Shown: positions 26,674 through 35,441, counted from the stretch's first letter. The stretch is DNA of 64,000 nt from Cryobacterium lactosi (GCF_004403945.1 NZ_SOHM01000015.1:124001-188000), one strand, 5' to 3'. Numbers and translations: made by a program. The notes: generated from the letters alone by a model not told the origin.

Positions 26674-27240
26674 TCAGCCCTCGAGGTCGTCCACGCCGGG
26701 CAGCCAGCTCAGGCCGGATACACCCCAGCCGCGCTTGCGGCTCACCTTGGCGGCGATCTTGGCGTAGAAGTGCTCCAGCCGGTCCACGTACAGGGTGCCG
26801 TCCAGGTGATCGAACTCGTGCTGGAAGATGCGCGCCAGCCAGCCGTCCGCCCGGATCTCGAAGGGCCTCTGGTCGAGGTCGACGGCGCGCAGCACGGCAG
26901 AGCCGGCGCGCAACAGTGGGAACCGTTCGCCGGGGAACGACAGGCACCCCTCGACGTCCTCGTCCTCGTCGGCCTCGCCGGCGGGAACCGGCGTGATCCA
27001 CAGCTCGGGATTGATGGCGACGCCCCTGGTCTCGATCTCGTCGTCATCGAGGTAACTGAACGTGAAGAGCCGCAGCCCGACGCCCACCTGGGGTCCGGCG
27101 AGACCCACGCCGGGAGCGGCGTCCATGGTCTCGAACATGTCCTGCACCAGCGTGCGCAAATCGTCGTCGAAGTCGACGACGGGCGCTGCGGGGGAGTGCA
27201 GGACGGGATCTCCTGAAATTACAATCGGTCGAACGGCCAT
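26674..27240 (-). CDS. def: Peptide deformylase
   Basis: 188 residues. Removes the N-formyl group from nascent proteins. All three family motifs are present: GVGLAGPQVG (about 44-53), EGCLSFPGE (about 96-104, metal Cys) and QHEFDHLDG (about 139-147, two metal His and the catalytic Glu). The last 35 residues are a basic/aromatic extension. ATG 27240 lies six bases after TATCCT, so the gene appears leaderless. It is convergent with the pseudokinase gene eight bases away. Confidence 0.97.
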   Translation of the reverse strand: MAVRPIVISGDPVLHSPAAPVVDFDDDLRTLVQDMFETMDAAPGVGLAGPQVGVGLRLFTFSYLDDDEIETRGVAINPELWITPVPAGEADEDEDVEGCLSFPGERFPLLRAGSAVLRAVDLDQRPFEIRADGWLARIFQHEFDHLDGTLYVDRLEHFYAKIAAKVSRKRGWGVSGLSWLPGVDDLEG

Positions 27241-27246
27241 TCAGCA

Positions 27247-27252
27247 AGGATA
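27247..27252 (-). promoter_or_regulatory. -10 hexamer TATCCT, leaderless def
   Basis: TATCCT, six bases, then the def ATG. This region also separates def from the divergent DMT permease gene. Confidence 0.5.
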
Positions 27253-27280
27253 TCGGCATGGATCTCGATAGTCTCGTTGA

Positions 27281-28195
27281 GTGACTCCCGACCTGACAGA
27301 CCTGGCTGGCGAGATCGCGATCGATCCACGTCAGGCAATCGGCATTCCACTCGCCTTGATCGGCGCTGTATTCCTCTCCCTGGGCGCCCAGTTCCAGCAT
27401 CGCGGCGTGACCAAAGTGGAGGCGCACACCCGGGAGGTCACCGGCGGGCTCAACACCCGGCAGCTGATTCTGTTGCTCTCCAGGCCGTCGTGGGTCTTCG
27501 GTACCCTGATGCTCGGTCTGGCCATCGCCTTCCAGCTGACCAGCCTCGCGTTCGCGCCCCTCATCGTCGTGCAGCCGCTGGGCGCCGTGGCGCTGGTGAT
27601 CACGGCCATCCTGAATGCCAGGGTGAGCCACGTGAAGCTCAACCGGGCCTCGGTCATCGCGATTGCCATGTGCGTCGGCGGCGTGGGCCTGTTCGTCACT
27701 GTCGCCGCATTCACGGCCGTCGACAAGCCGGTCACGGATGCGAACCTCATCACCATCCTGGTCGTCCTCGCGGTGGTCCTGGCGGCATTCGCCGTCGCAT
27801 TCGCCCTGCTCCGCACCCGGTTCAAGGCCATCTTCTACATCATCGGCGCCGGCGTTCTGTACGGATTCGTGGCCACCCTTGCCAAGGTGATCATCAGCCG
27901 AATCCAGAACGGTGATTTTGAGTGGCTAACCCTTGTCTGCGTGGCCGGACTGCTGCTGGCCGCCGGTGCTGGTGCCTACTTCGTGCAGAACGCCTACTCG
28001 TCCGGTCCGCCGGACCTGGTCATCGCGGGGTTGACCGTGATCGATCCGATGATCGCCGTCGGTATCGGAGTCATCGTGTTGGGGGAGGCGTCCCAGGCGC
28101 CGGCCTGGGCCGCCGCGCTTTTTGCCGTCGCCGGCGCCGTCGCCGTGTGGGGTGTCTTCAGGCTGGCAAAGCACCACCCGCAAACCCAGACTTGA
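27281..28195 (+). CDS. DMT-superfamily multidrug/metabolite (NIPA-like) membrane transporter
   Basis: 304 residues with about nine to ten hydrophobic segments (first at about 19-38, last at about 275-298) arranged as two EamA-like halves. There is no signal peptide. The first half includes FAPLIVVQPLGAVALVITAIL, and the second LVIAGLTVIDPMIAVGIGVI, which is similar to the end of EamA/NIPA repeats. The transported substrate is unknown; NIPA-type members move Mg2+, other DMT members export metabolites. GTG 27281 is the start; it is divergent from def. Confidence 0.8.
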   Translation: MTPDLTDLAGEIAIDPRQAIGIPLALIGAVFLSLGAQFQHRGVTKVEAHTREVTGGLNTRQLILLLSRPSWVFGTLMLGLAIAFQLTSLAFAPLIVVQPLGAVALVITAILNARVSHVKLNRASVIAIAMCVGGVGLFVTVAAFTAVDKPVTDANLITILVVLAVVLAAFAVAFALLRTRFKAIFYIIGAGVLYGFVATLAKVIISRIQNGDFEWLTLVCVAGLLLAAGAGAYFVQNAYSSGPPDLVIAGLTVIDPMIAVGIGVIVLGEASQAPAWAAALFAVAGAVAVWGVFRLAKHHPQTQT

Positions 28196-28249
28196 CCGGT
28201 GGTTCTCGTCAACGCGCCGCGCCTGGGGGCTGCCATGGGCCATCCGGTT

Positions 28250-28265
28250 TAGAATAGGGTCCTAT
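28250..28265 (+). promoter_or_regulatory. -10-like TAGAAT overlapping a small palindrome, upstream of GT4 gene
   Basis: TAGAAT at 28250-28255 overlaps the inverted repeat ATAGG-GT-CCTAT (28254-28265), about 85 bases before the glycosyltransferase start. This could be a promoter with an operator. No good -35 is visible. Confidence 0.3.
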
Positions 28266-28350
28266 CAGACCTCGACGGCTCAGTTTCGTTGACACCCAGA
28301 CTTCCCGCCGGACGCTGATCCCCGGCCCACCTACGTAGGGACTATCCCAC

Positions 28351-29646
28351 TTGAGCGCTTCATCTGACGTACCGGCCAACACGTCCGACCCGGCCATGCC
28401 GGCAGAGACACGACCCATCCGGGTCCTCATCGCCGCTGATACGTTCGCGCCCGATGTGAACGGTGCGGCCCGGTTCGCCGAGCGGCTCGCCGCCGGCCTG
28501 GTCAGTCGCGGCCACGTGGTGCAGATCATGGCGCCGGCTCCGACACGCAAGCACGGCACCTGGACCGAGGTGCACGAGGGCGAATCCATGACCGTGCACC
28601 GCCTGCACAGCTGGCGCTGGCGACCGCACGACTGGCTGCGTTTCGCGTTGCCATGGATCGTGCGGGCCAAGAGCCGTGCCATTCTCGACTCCTTCCAGCC
28701 CGACGTCGTACACTTCCAGTCCCACATCGTGGTCGGCCGTGGGGTGTCCATCGAGGCAGAGAAGCGCGGTATCCGCATCATCGGAACCAACCACTTCATG
28801 CCTGAGAACATGCTGCAGTTCTCGCTGGTCCCCAAGGGATTCCAGGACCAACTCGTCCGGGCGCTCTGGAAAGACGCCGAGCACACCTTCAAACGCGCGG
28901 AGGCCGTCACCACCCCGACCCGCCGGGCGGCTGAATTCCTGGAGAAGTACACCGGCCTGTCCGGAGTGCAGGCCATCTCCTGCGGCATCGACGCTGACAA
29001 CTATTCGCCCAGCTTCGCTCCGCGGACCGAGAACCGGATACTCTTCGTCGGACGGGTCACCGGCGAGAAGCAGATCGACGTCCTGGTGCAGGCCGTCGCG
29101 CTGCTCGACGCGAGCCTCGAGGTCCAGGTGGAGATCGTCGGCGGCGGCGACCAACGACGCAACCTCGAGCACCTCGTGGAGTCGCTCGGCTTGAGCCGCC
29201 AGTTCACCTTCACCGGGTACGTCACCGACGAGGAACTCCGCGAGGCGTACTCGCGGGCCACAGTGTTCGCGATGCCGTCCATCGCGGAGCTGCAGAGCAT
29301 CGCGACCATGGAGGCGATGGCCTCCGGACTTCCGGTCGTCGCCGCCAACGCGATGGCGTTGCCGCACCTGGTGCACGACGGACAGAACGGCTATCTGTTC
29401 GAACCGGGCAGCGCCCAGGACCTGGCCGACAAGCTCAGCCTGGTGTTCTCCCTGTCGCCGGAAGAGCTGGATGCCCTCAAGCATGAGTCGTTGAAGCTCA
29501 TCGAGGCCCACGACATCAAGCGCACCCTGAATACTTTCGAACGCCTCTACCGTGGCGAATCGACGGTGGACCCGAACGTTGCCGCTCTGGGCAATGCGTC
29601 CGCGGCACACCCAGAGGTGCTGGACGCGGCGCCGTCCCGCGACTGA
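28351..29646 (+). CDS. GT4-family glycosyltransferase (probable mannosyl/glucosyl transferase)
   Basis: 431 residues, GT-B fold. The N-terminal acceptor domain (IRVLIAADTFAPDVNGAARF, about residues 24-43) and GTNHFMPENML are typical of actinobacterial GDP-mannose-dependent lipid or glycan transferases. The C-terminal donor domain has ILFVGRVTGEKQID (about 230) and the EX7E-type segment AELQSIATMEAMASGLPVV (about 312-330). The sugar and acceptor are not determinable; glycolipid or lipomannan-type synthesis is likely. Start TTG 28351 is preceded by a weak AGGGA. About 30 disordered residues precede the first strand. Confidence 0.87.
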   Translation: MSASSDVPANTSDPAMPAETRPIRVLIAADTFAPDVNGAARFAERLAAGLVSRGHVVQIMAPAPTRKHGTWTEVHEGESMTVHRLHSWRWRPHDWLRFALPWIVRAKSRAILDSFQPDVVHFQSHIVVGRGVSIEAEKRGIRIIGTNHFMPENMLQFSLVPKGFQDQLVRALWKDAEHTFKRAEAVTTPTRRAAEFLEKYTGLSGVQAISCGIDADNYSPSFAPRTENRILFVGRVTGEKQIDVLVQAVALLDASLEVQVEIVGGGDQRRNLEHLVESLGLSRQFTFTGYVTDEELREAYSRATVFAMPSIAELQSIATMEAMASGLPVVAANAMALPHLVHDGQNGYLFEPGSAQDLADKLSLVFSLSPEELDALKHESLKLIEAHDIKRTLNTFERLYRGESTVDPNVAALGNASAAHPEVLDAAPSRD

Positions 29647-29685
29647 ACGGTCGACACTGCGTCGGTCGGTACAGTGTCGGGCCGA

Positions 29686-29691
29686 TACTAT
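29686..29691 (+). promoter_or_regulatory. Candidate -10 (TACTAT) of tRNA-Met
   Basis: TACTAT ends 10 bases before the tRNA; the -35 is weak. Confidence 0.35.
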
Positions 29692-29701
29692 GGTCAGGCA
29701 C

Positions 29702-29775
29702 GGGGTGGTAGCTCAGCTGGTTAGAGCACGCGGCTCATAACCGCACGGTCACGGGTTCAAGTCCCGTCCACCCTA
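29702..29775 (+). tRNA. tRNA with CAT anticodon, probably elongator tRNA-Met
   Basis: 74 bases: acceptor GGGGTGG/CCACCCT (one G-U), D-arm GCTC...GAGC, anticodon loop CTCATAA, T-arm ACGGG-TTCAAGT-CCCGT. Base pair 1-72 is formed and the anticodon stem lacks the three G-C pairs of initiator tRNA, which argues against fMet. The outermost anticodon-stem pair is a C/A mismatch. A lysidine-modified tRNA-Ile (CAT) cannot be excluded from sequence alone. Confidence 0.85.
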
Positions 29776-29825
29776 CGAGAGTCGTTCCCCTTCGTTCCCC
29801 AGTCTCCTTCTCGAAAGCAGCCGAC

Positions 29826-30527
29826 ATGCCCGGACGGTTCAGCCCCAACCCTCGCACCTCTCGCACCCTCGTCGCGGGAGCGCTGACGGTCCTCGCTTTC
29901 GGCCTGACCGGGTGCAGCTCGTTCATGCCGTTGATCGGCGCCCAGCCGGTGCAGCAGAACGTCACCGTGACCACGCCGACCCCCACGGCGACACCCGAGC
30001 TCGTCTTCGATTCCGTGTTCACCGACATGGGCTCGATCCACCCGACGCTCATGATCGGCGCCGACCTCGAGCTGCAGCTGGACATGTGGACGGAGCAGAA
30101 GACCCACGAGTGGTACACCGACAGCGACAAGCTGTTCTCGTTCGTGATCAGCGTCTTCGACAAGGCAGTCCCGGCCGAGGCTCCGTTCGCCTCCAAGCGG
30201 CAAGTCTTCATGTCCAACATTTCGGTCACAGCCACGACGTCGACCACCAGCGGAGCCACCGTGTCGCCCTTTGTGCTCGACACCGACCCGACCCTGGTGA
30301 CCCTCGACCCCGAGGCCCTTCGGTCCGACAACGGTCTGCTGATCACCTCACCCAAGGGTGGGTTCCAGCTGGAATCCAACCAGATCGGCCAGGTCAGCGC
30401 CGACACCTACGGCGTCATCCTGGACTTCGCGATGACCATCTCCAGCGAATCCGTTGCGGGCACCGGCGGATACACCACCCAGGTCGTGCACGTTCCGGTG
30501 CCCGTCGCCATCTTCCCGCGCGCGTAG
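29826..30527 (+). CDS. Predicted lipoprotein of unknown function
   Basis: 233 residues. A basic N-region, hydrophobic helix and lipobox FGLTGC give lipidated Cys30. A Thr/Pro-rich spacer (TVTTPTPTATPE) is followed by a single soluble domain of about 175 residues without recognised motifs, containing paired beta-strand-like segments (ADLELQLDMWTEQK, YGVILDFAMTISSES). It is probably exported and anchored on the outer face of the membrane. It lies 50 bases after tRNA-Met, perhaps co-transcribed with it. Confidence 0.75.
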   Translation: MPGRFSPNPRTSRTLVAGALTVLAFGLTGCSSFMPLIGAQPVQQNVTVTTPTPTATPELVFDSVFTDMGSIHPTLMIGADLELQLDMWTEQKTHEWYTDSDKLFSFVISVFDKAVPAEAPFASKRQVFMSNISVTATTSTTSGATVSPFVLDTDPTLVTLDPEALRSDNGLLITSPKGGFQLESNQIGQVSADTYGVILDFAMTISSESVAGTGGYTTQVVHVPVPVAIFPRA

Positions 30528-30586
30528 GGCAGCAGGGCCACCGCGCCGACGCGCGTCGGTGTCAGACGTAGGCGGGACACTGAACT

Positions 30587-32341
30587 GTGTACATTCTGGT
30601 GACCGGGTCCACCTCGGGGCGGTTCAGAGTCCAGGAACTGGACTCCGCCGGTGCAGCCACCGGGCTGGACCGGCGACTGACGACTCCTGAGTTCCTCGCC
30701 CTGGTCCGCGAGCGTGACCACGACGTCGTCCGCTGGGTCTGGGCGGACACCGCGCGGATCTACCCGGTCGTACTGCGGGGGAACGCCAGGGTGGCGCGCT
30801 GCCATGACCTGCGGCTCTGCCACGTCATCCTGCGGAATTCCGCACTGACAGGGGGCAGTGTCCTGGCGAACGCGCCAGCGAGCCGGTGGGATGCGCCGAC
30901 CGCGGCCGCAGCGGAGCCGGCCGCCGCCGGTGCCACCCTATTCGAGATGGACCTCGGTGCGGCTGAGTACGACGGGGTCGGGCACGACGGGGCCGGGGCG
31001 CTCCCGGATGACGCCCTGGCGGAGTTCCAGGCTCAGCTGATGGCCATCCGCACCTGTTCCGATCCGGGCCGGCTGCGCCTGCTTCTGGCCGCGGAATCCG
31101 TCGGCGCGCTGATCGCCGCCGAGATGCAGTTCGCCGGGCTGCCCTGGCGCAGCGCGATCCACGACAGTCTGCTCACCGCCGAGCTCGGTCCGCGGGTCGC
31201 GGCGGGAAGCCGGCCGGCACGACTGGAGGAACTGGCGGCCCGCATCCGCGCCGACCTGGGCGACCCGAGCGTCAACCCCGATTCGCCGCCGGAGCTGCTC
31301 AAGGCGCTCAACCGCGCCGGGCTCGGCGTGGCGAGCACGCGCGCGTGGGAGCTGGAGAAACTCGACCATCCTGTCATCGAGCCCCTGTTGCGGTACAAGA
31401 AGCTCTCCAGACTCCTGGCCGCCAACGGGTGGTACTGGATGGAGAGCTGGATCATCAACGACCGGTTCCACCCCGAATACCTGCCAGGCGGTGTGGTCAC
31501 CGGGCGATGGGCGACCCGCGGCGGCGGCGCGCTGCAACTGCCCAAACAGATTCGCGGCGCCGTCGTCGCCGACCCGGGCTGGAGCTTCGTGGTGGCGGAC
31601 GCCGCCCAATTGGAGCCGCGGATCCTGGCGGCGCTGTCGGCCGACACCGCGATGGCCGCGGCGGGCCGTGGAACCGATCTCTACGCGGGCATCGTGGCCA
31701 GCGGAGTGGTGGAGACCAGGGCGCACGCCAAGGTCGCCATGCTCGGTGCCATGTACGGCGCCACCTCCGGGGAGAGCGGGCGGCTGCTCCCGCGCCTGGC
31801 ACGCGCGTACCCGCGGGCTCTTGCCCTCACGGAGACGGCGGCCAGGGCGGGGGAGCGCGGCGACGTGGTCAGTACCCGGCTGGGCCGGTCCTCGCCGCGC
31901 CCGGGGTCAGGCTGGCAGGACGACCAGGCGCGCGCGTCTGAGGCCGGGGCCACTACGGCCGATGAACGTCGGGCCAGGAGCCAGGCCAGGGACTGGGGCC
32001 GGTTCACCCGCAACTTCATCGTGCAGGGAAGCGCCGCCGAATGGGCCCTGTGTTGGATGGCCGAGATCCGGAAAGGACTGACCGCGCTGTCGGCACCGGC
32101 CGAGGACACCGGGGCCGCTGTGCAGGGACGGACGACTCGCGGGGAGTTCGAGGTCGCCCCGCATCTGGTTTTCTTCCTGCACGACGAGGTCATCGTGCAC
32201 ACTCCGGCCGCGCTGGCCGACGACGTCGCACGCATAGTCACCGAGGCTGCCGGGGCAGCAGGACGACTGCTGTTCGGGGACTTCCCGGTTGATTTTCCGC
32301 TCACCTGCGTGGTGGTGGACAGCTACGCGGACGCGAAATAG
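30587..32341 (+). CDS. Family-A DNA polymerase-like protein (no 5' nuclease domain)
   Basis: 584 residues. The C-terminal two thirds is a Pol I-type polymerase: motif A as VVADAAQLEPRILAAL (about 329-344, catalytic Asp kept), the O-helix/motif B as RAHAKVAMLGAMYG (Arg, Lys, Tyr kept) and motif C as FFLHDEVIVHTP (about 541-552, Asp-Glu kept). The first 180 residues replace the 3'-5' exonuclease domain, but I see no DxE or YxxxD exonuclease residues. Actinobacterial homologues are usually annotated as bifunctional exonuclease/polymerase. The start GTG 30587 has no good Shine-Dalgarno sequence. A 30-residue Ser/Arg/Glu-rich insert follows motif B. Its cellular role (repair or translesion) is unknown. 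Confidence 0.82.
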   Translation: MYILVTGSTSGRFRVQELDSAGAATGLDRRLTTPEFLALVRERDHDVVRWVWADTARIYPVVLRGNARVARCHDLRLCHVILRNSALTGGSVLANAPASRWDAPTAAAAEPAAAGATLFEMDLGAAEYDGVGHDGAGALPDDALAEFQAQLMAIRTCSDPGRLRLLLAAESVGALIAAEMQFAGLPWRSAIHDSLLTAELGPRVAAGSRPARLEELAARIRADLGDPSVNPDSPPELLKALNRAGLGVASTRAWELEKLDHPVIEPLLRYKKLSRLLAANGWYWMESWIINDRFHPEYLPGGVVTGRWATRGGGALQLPKQIRGAVVADPGWSFVVADAAQLEPRILAALSADTAMAAAGRGTDLYAGIVASGVVETRAHAKVAMLGAMYGATSGESGRLLPRLARAYPRALALTETAARAGERGDVVSTRLGRSSPRPGSGWQDDQARASEAGATTADERRARSQARDWGRFTRNFIVQGSAAEWALCWMAEIRKGLTALSAPAEDTGAAVQGRTTRGEFEVAPHLVFFLHDEVIVHTPAALADDVARIVTEAAGAAGRLLFGDFPVDFPLTCVVVDSYADAK

Positions 32342-32342
32342 G

Positions 32343-32945
32343 TCAGGCCGGTGTGGCGGGCCTGCGGCCCCGCTTGGGTCGCAGCTGGCTGAGCCCGCGA
32401 TGCAGTTGAACCGGCGTGCCTCCCGCTGCCGTGGCGGACACGGAGTCTGCCGCCGTGTCGGCCACGGTGTCCAACCAGGCCAGCGCGGCCCTGGCCTGCA
32501 GGTCCTGGGCAGATCGGCCCAACCGTTCCTGGCCGGTTTCCACGATTGAACGGCGCGGGTCTTCGCCACGGTCCAGGCGCACCAGCCAGGCAGTTCGGTA
32601 GCCGTCCAGCACCGGCGCGAGATCGACGTGTGGAAGAGAGGAGGCGATCAGCACCCGGTCCAGCATGTCGTTCCACTCGGCGCCGGAACCACTGACGGTG
32701 TCCTGCAGCCAGGCCAGTGCCTCCGTGCGGCCGGGAGCGGTGAGCCTGTAGAGCGGCAACCCGTCGGGGGTGCTGCCCGCGTCCTCGACGGCGCCCTGGT
32801 CCGTCAGGCGCTCCAGGGTGCTGTAGATCTGACCCACGTTGACCGAGCGCCTGCCGGCGGTCCTGGTCGCCAGCTCACCGTGCAATTGGAATCCGTAGGC
32901 GGGGCCCATCGTGAGGATCGCCAGCAGCGAGTTCCGAACCGACAC
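32343..32945 (-). CDS. PadR-family transcriptional regulator
   Basis: About 200 residues. The winged helix (SVRNSLLAILTMGPAYGFQL, then GQIYSTLERLTDQGAVE and PLYRLTAPGRTEALAWL) is followed by a C-terminal helical dimerisation region and a basic tail. The GTG at 32945 begins exactly at the family's usual N-terminus and has GGAGG four bases upstream; ATG 32996 would add 17 residues. PadR proteins repress stress or efflux genes and often themselves. The target is unknown; the divergent DUF3145 gene or itself are candidates. It converges on the polymerase gene with a one-base gap. Confidence 0.88.
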   Translation of the reverse strand: MSVRNSLLAILTMGPAYGFQLHGELATRTAGRRSVNVGQIYSTLERLTDQGAVEDAGSTPDGLPLYRLTAPGRTEALAWLQDTVSGSGAEWNDMLDRVLIASSLPHVDLAPVLDGYRTAWLVRLDRGEDPRRSIVETGQERLGRSAQDLQARAALAWLDTVADTAADSVSATAAGGTPVQLHRGLSQLRPKRGRRPATPA

Positions 32946-33026
32946 CGTGCCTCCAACCTGGGCCCGTGTGCGGTCGCTGTCGACCTCTAAAGCCATACCG
33001 AATATACATTAGGAAAGGAGGGTCTG

Positions 33027-33056
33027 TTGCGATTCTCCAGCGGGGTGGGGCATAAT
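33027..33056 (+). promoter_or_regulatory. Candidate promoter of the DUF3145 gene (TTGCGA-18-CATAAT)
   Basis: TTGCGA at 33027-33032 and CATAAT at 33051-33056 with an 18-base spacer. This leaves a leader of about 100 bases before ATG 33167. Confidence 0.5.
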
Positions 33057-33166
33057 TCAGCTAACACCGCACCGCCGAATTCTGTTCAGCGTGTCCTGGT
33101 TGGCCCTCGTTCGAGATCGTTGGGGAAGACGCACCTCGAACACCAATCTGGGAAACGGAGAACACC

Positions 33167-33688
33167 ATGACGGCACCCCGTACTCGTCAGTCACCGGCTG
33201 CACGGGGCGTTTTGTATGTGCACTCGTCGCCTGGCGCGCTGTGCCCGCACGTCGAGTGGGCCGCGAGTCGCGCGCTGGACGTGGCGGTCAGCTTCGACTG
33301 GTCTGAGCAACCTGCCCTGGCCGGTTCCCAACGGGCGGAGTTCTTCTGGGAAGGCGCTGCGGGATCGGGAGCGACGATCGCCTCGGCCCTGCTGGGCTGG
33401 GATCAACTGCGATTCGAAGTGACCGAGGACCCGGGGCCCGGTCGGGACGGCGGCCGGTGGCTGCACACGCCGGCGCTGGGCATCCACTTCGCCCAGACCG
33501 ACACGGTGGGAAACGTCGTCCTGCCTGAGGACAGGCTGCGCGCGGCCATTCTTGCCGCCGGCACCGACACCGTGCACCTCCATCGGGAGCTGAGGCGGGC
33601 GTTGGGCCAGGCGTGGGATGACGAACTTGAGCCGTACCGGCATGCCAGCGACTTCTCCAGCGTCGTCTGGCTGCACAACGTCGGCTGA
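33167..33688 (+). CDS. DUF3145 family protein
   Basis: 173 residues, soluble. It matches the actinobacterial DUF3145 family (GVLYVHSSPGALCPHVEWA at about 14-32, DWSEQPALAGSQRAEF, and a C-terminus DDELEPYRHASDFSSVVWLHNVG in two parts). No enzymatic motif. This family very commonly sits next to the fab cluster, as here, where it converges on fabF across a terminator. That suggests, without proof, a link to lipid metabolism or cell envelope. Confidence 0.88.
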   Translation: MTAPRTRQSPAARGVLYVHSSPGALCPHVEWAASRALDVAVSFDWSEQPALAGSQRAEFFWEGAAGSGATIASALLGWDQLRFEVTEDPGPGRDGGRWLHTPALGIHFAQTDTVGNVVLPEDRLRAAILAAGTDTVHLHRELRRALGQAWDDELEPYRHASDFSSVVWLHNVG

Positions 33689-33720
33689 GCAGCCGCGTCA
33701 CTGCCTGCGGCGACCTTGCT

Positions 33721-33748
33721 GCGGGCGGGGCTCAGGAGTCCCGCCCGC
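33721..33748. terminator. Terminator between DUF3145 gene and fabF (convergent)
   Basis: Perfect 9-bp stem GCGGGCGGG (33721-33729) / CCCGCCCGC (33740-33748), extended by G-T and C-G pairs; usable from both strands. Confidence 0.7.
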
Positions 33749-33767
33749 ACCGACCGGAGCCGGTGTG

Positions 33768-35003
33768 TCAGACCGAGCGGAACGCGACGACGGCGTTGTG
33801 GCCGCCGAAGCCGAACGAGTTGCTGATCGCCAGGAGGTCACCACTGCCCAGCGCACGCGGTGAGGTGACCACGTCGAGCGGGATGGCGGGATCCTGTTCG
33901 GTCAGGTTGATGGTCGGCGGCAGGACCCGCTCGGCCAGGGCCTTGACCGTGAACAACGCTTCGATCGCGCCGGCGCCGCCGAGCAGGTGCCCGGTGGATG
34001 CCTTGGTCGCCGAGACCGGGATGCCATCGAGGAGGTCACCGAACACGCGGCGGAGCGCGTTGTACTCGGCGATGTCACCGACCGGGGTGCTCGTGGCGTG
34101 CGCGTTGATGTGCATCACGTCAGACAGGTCAGCACCGGCGTTCCGGATCGTCGCGATCATGGCGCGGGCGGCTGCGGACCCCTCGGGATCCGGCGCCGTG
34201 ATGTGATACGCGTCGCTCGTGATGGAGCCGCCGAGCAGTTCGGCGTAGATGTGCGCTCCGCGGGCGAGAGCGTGTTCTTCGGTTTCGATGACCAGCGCGG
34301 CGGCACCTTCGCCCAGGACGAAGCCATCCCTGCTGATGTCGTAGGGGCGAGACGCGGTGGCGGGGGAGTCGTTCCGCTTGGAGAGTGCTTGCATGGCGGC
34401 AAACGACGCGATCGGCAGCGGGTGGATGGCCGCCTCCGAGCCGCCGGCGATGACGACGTCGGCCAGGCCGGCCTGCAGGCGGTTGTAGGCGTTCACGAGC
34501 GACTCGGTGCTCGAGGCGCACGCTGAGACCACCGTGGTGATACCGGCACGGGCGTGCAGGTCCATGCCGATTGCTGCTCCAGGACCGTTCGGCATCAGCA
34601 TGGGCACGGTCATGGGCAGAACCCGGCGGGGTCCACGCTCGCGCAGGGTGTCCCAGGCGTCGAGCAGGGTCCAAACGCCGCCGATACCAGTGGCCCAGTC
34701 CACGGCGAGTCGTTCGGGGTCAACGGCGGGCATGCCGGCGTCAGCCCAGGCTTCACGGCCCGCAATCAGCGCGAACTGGCTGGAGGGGTCGAGGCGCTTG
34801 GTCTCCTGGCGGGCGAGAACGTCCACGGGGCGGACCCTGGCCTGGGCGGCGAAGGTGATGGGGAGCGACGTGCGCTCGACCCATTCGTAGTCGAGGGTTG
34901 ATGCGCCGGACTCACCGGCGAGGAGCGCGTTCCAGGTGTCAGTGGCGTTCCCGCCCAGGGGCGAGGTGGCACCGAGGCCGGTGACAACGATTTTTTTGGT
35001 CAT
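33768..35003 (-). CDS. fabF: 3-oxoacyl-ACP synthase II (KAS II)
   Basis: 411 residues. Elongates acyl-ACP with malonyl-ACP. The catalytic triad is visible: Cys in TTVVSACASSTES (about 167-179), His in HINAHATSTPVGD and His in KASTGHLLGGAGAIE. The C-terminus ISNSFGFGGHNAVVAF is standard. The start has GGAG upstream. It is the last gene of the minus-strand aceE-fasR-fabD-fabH-acpP-fabF series, separated from acpP by 127 bases that include a hairpin. Confidence 0.96.
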   Translation of the reverse strand: MTKKIVVTGLGATSPLGGNATDTWNALLAGESGASTLDYEWVERTSLPITFAAQARVRPVDVLARQETKRLDPSSQFALIAGREAWADAGMPAVDPERLAVDWATGIGGVWTLLDAWDTLRERGPRRVLPMTVPMLMPNGPGAAIGMDLHARAGITTVVSACASSTESLVNAYNRLQAGLADVVIAGGSEAAIHPLPIASFAAMQALSKRNDSPATASRPYDISRDGFVLGEGAAALVIETEEHALARGAHIYAELLGGSITSDAYHITAPDPEGSAAARAMIATIRNAGADLSDVMHINAHATSTPVGDIAEYNALRRVFGDLLDGIPVSATKASTGHLLGGAGAIEALFTVKALAERVLPPTINLTEQDPAIPLDVVTSPRALGSGDLLAISNSFGFGGHNAVVAFRSV

Positions 35004-35084
35004 AACAACGACTCTCCGTCAGAACGTGGGCAAGCGGGAACGTGCGCGAAGCGAGGTGGGAACCCCGAGTGGAGCGTCCCTGGA

Positions 35085-35120
35085 GAACGGGCCGGCCGGC
35101 AGACGCCAACCGGCCCGTTC
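35085..35120 (-). terminator. Hairpin between acpP and fabF (attenuation or mRNA stabilising)
   Basis: Perfect 11-bp stem GAACGGGCCGG (35085-35095) / CCGGCCCGTTC (35110-35120), just after the acpP stop on the minus strand, without a T-run. It could favour acpP over fabF in transcript level, matching the large need for ACP. Confidence 0.55.
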
Positions 35121-35130
35121 GGGCGTGGAC

Positions 35131-35379
35131 CTAGTCCTGCGCCTTGACGATGAACTCGACGGCGTCGCCGACGGTCTTGAGGTTCTTGACCTCTTCGTCG
35201 GGGATCTTGACGTCGAACTTTTCTTCGGCGTTCACGACGATGGTCATCATCGAGATGGAATCGATGTCCAGGTCGTCGGTGAACGACTTGTCCAGCTCAA
35301 CCGTGTCGGTTGCGATGCCCGTCTCGTCGTTGATGAGCTCGGCCAGGCCGGCAAGAACTTCTTCGGTGGACAATGCCAT
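35131..35379 (-). CDS. acpP: Acyl carrier protein
   Basis: 82 residues, acidic. The phosphopantetheine attachment Ser41 is in DLDIDSISMM (Ile follows the Ser where many ACPs have Leu). AAGGAG lies nine bases upstream of ATG 35379; a longer open frame to 35799 is a shadow across fabH. Carries acyl intermediates between the FAS II enzymes encoded around it. Confidence 0.96.
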   Translation of the reverse strand: MALSTEEVLAGLAELINDETGIATDTVELDKSFTDDLDIDSISMMTIVVNAEEKFDVKIPDEEVKNLKTVGDAVEFIVKAQD

Positions 35380-35441
35380 GTTGTTTTCTCCTTGGGGGTG
35401 TCTCGTTTGACCGAGACTCAGTTTAGATGGACAGAGGGGAG

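Noticed and set aside
29702..29775. Initiator tRNA-fMet
   Set aside because: Position 1-72 is paired and the anticodon stem lacks three consecutive G-C pairs. Elongator Met (or Ile with modified C34) is more likely.
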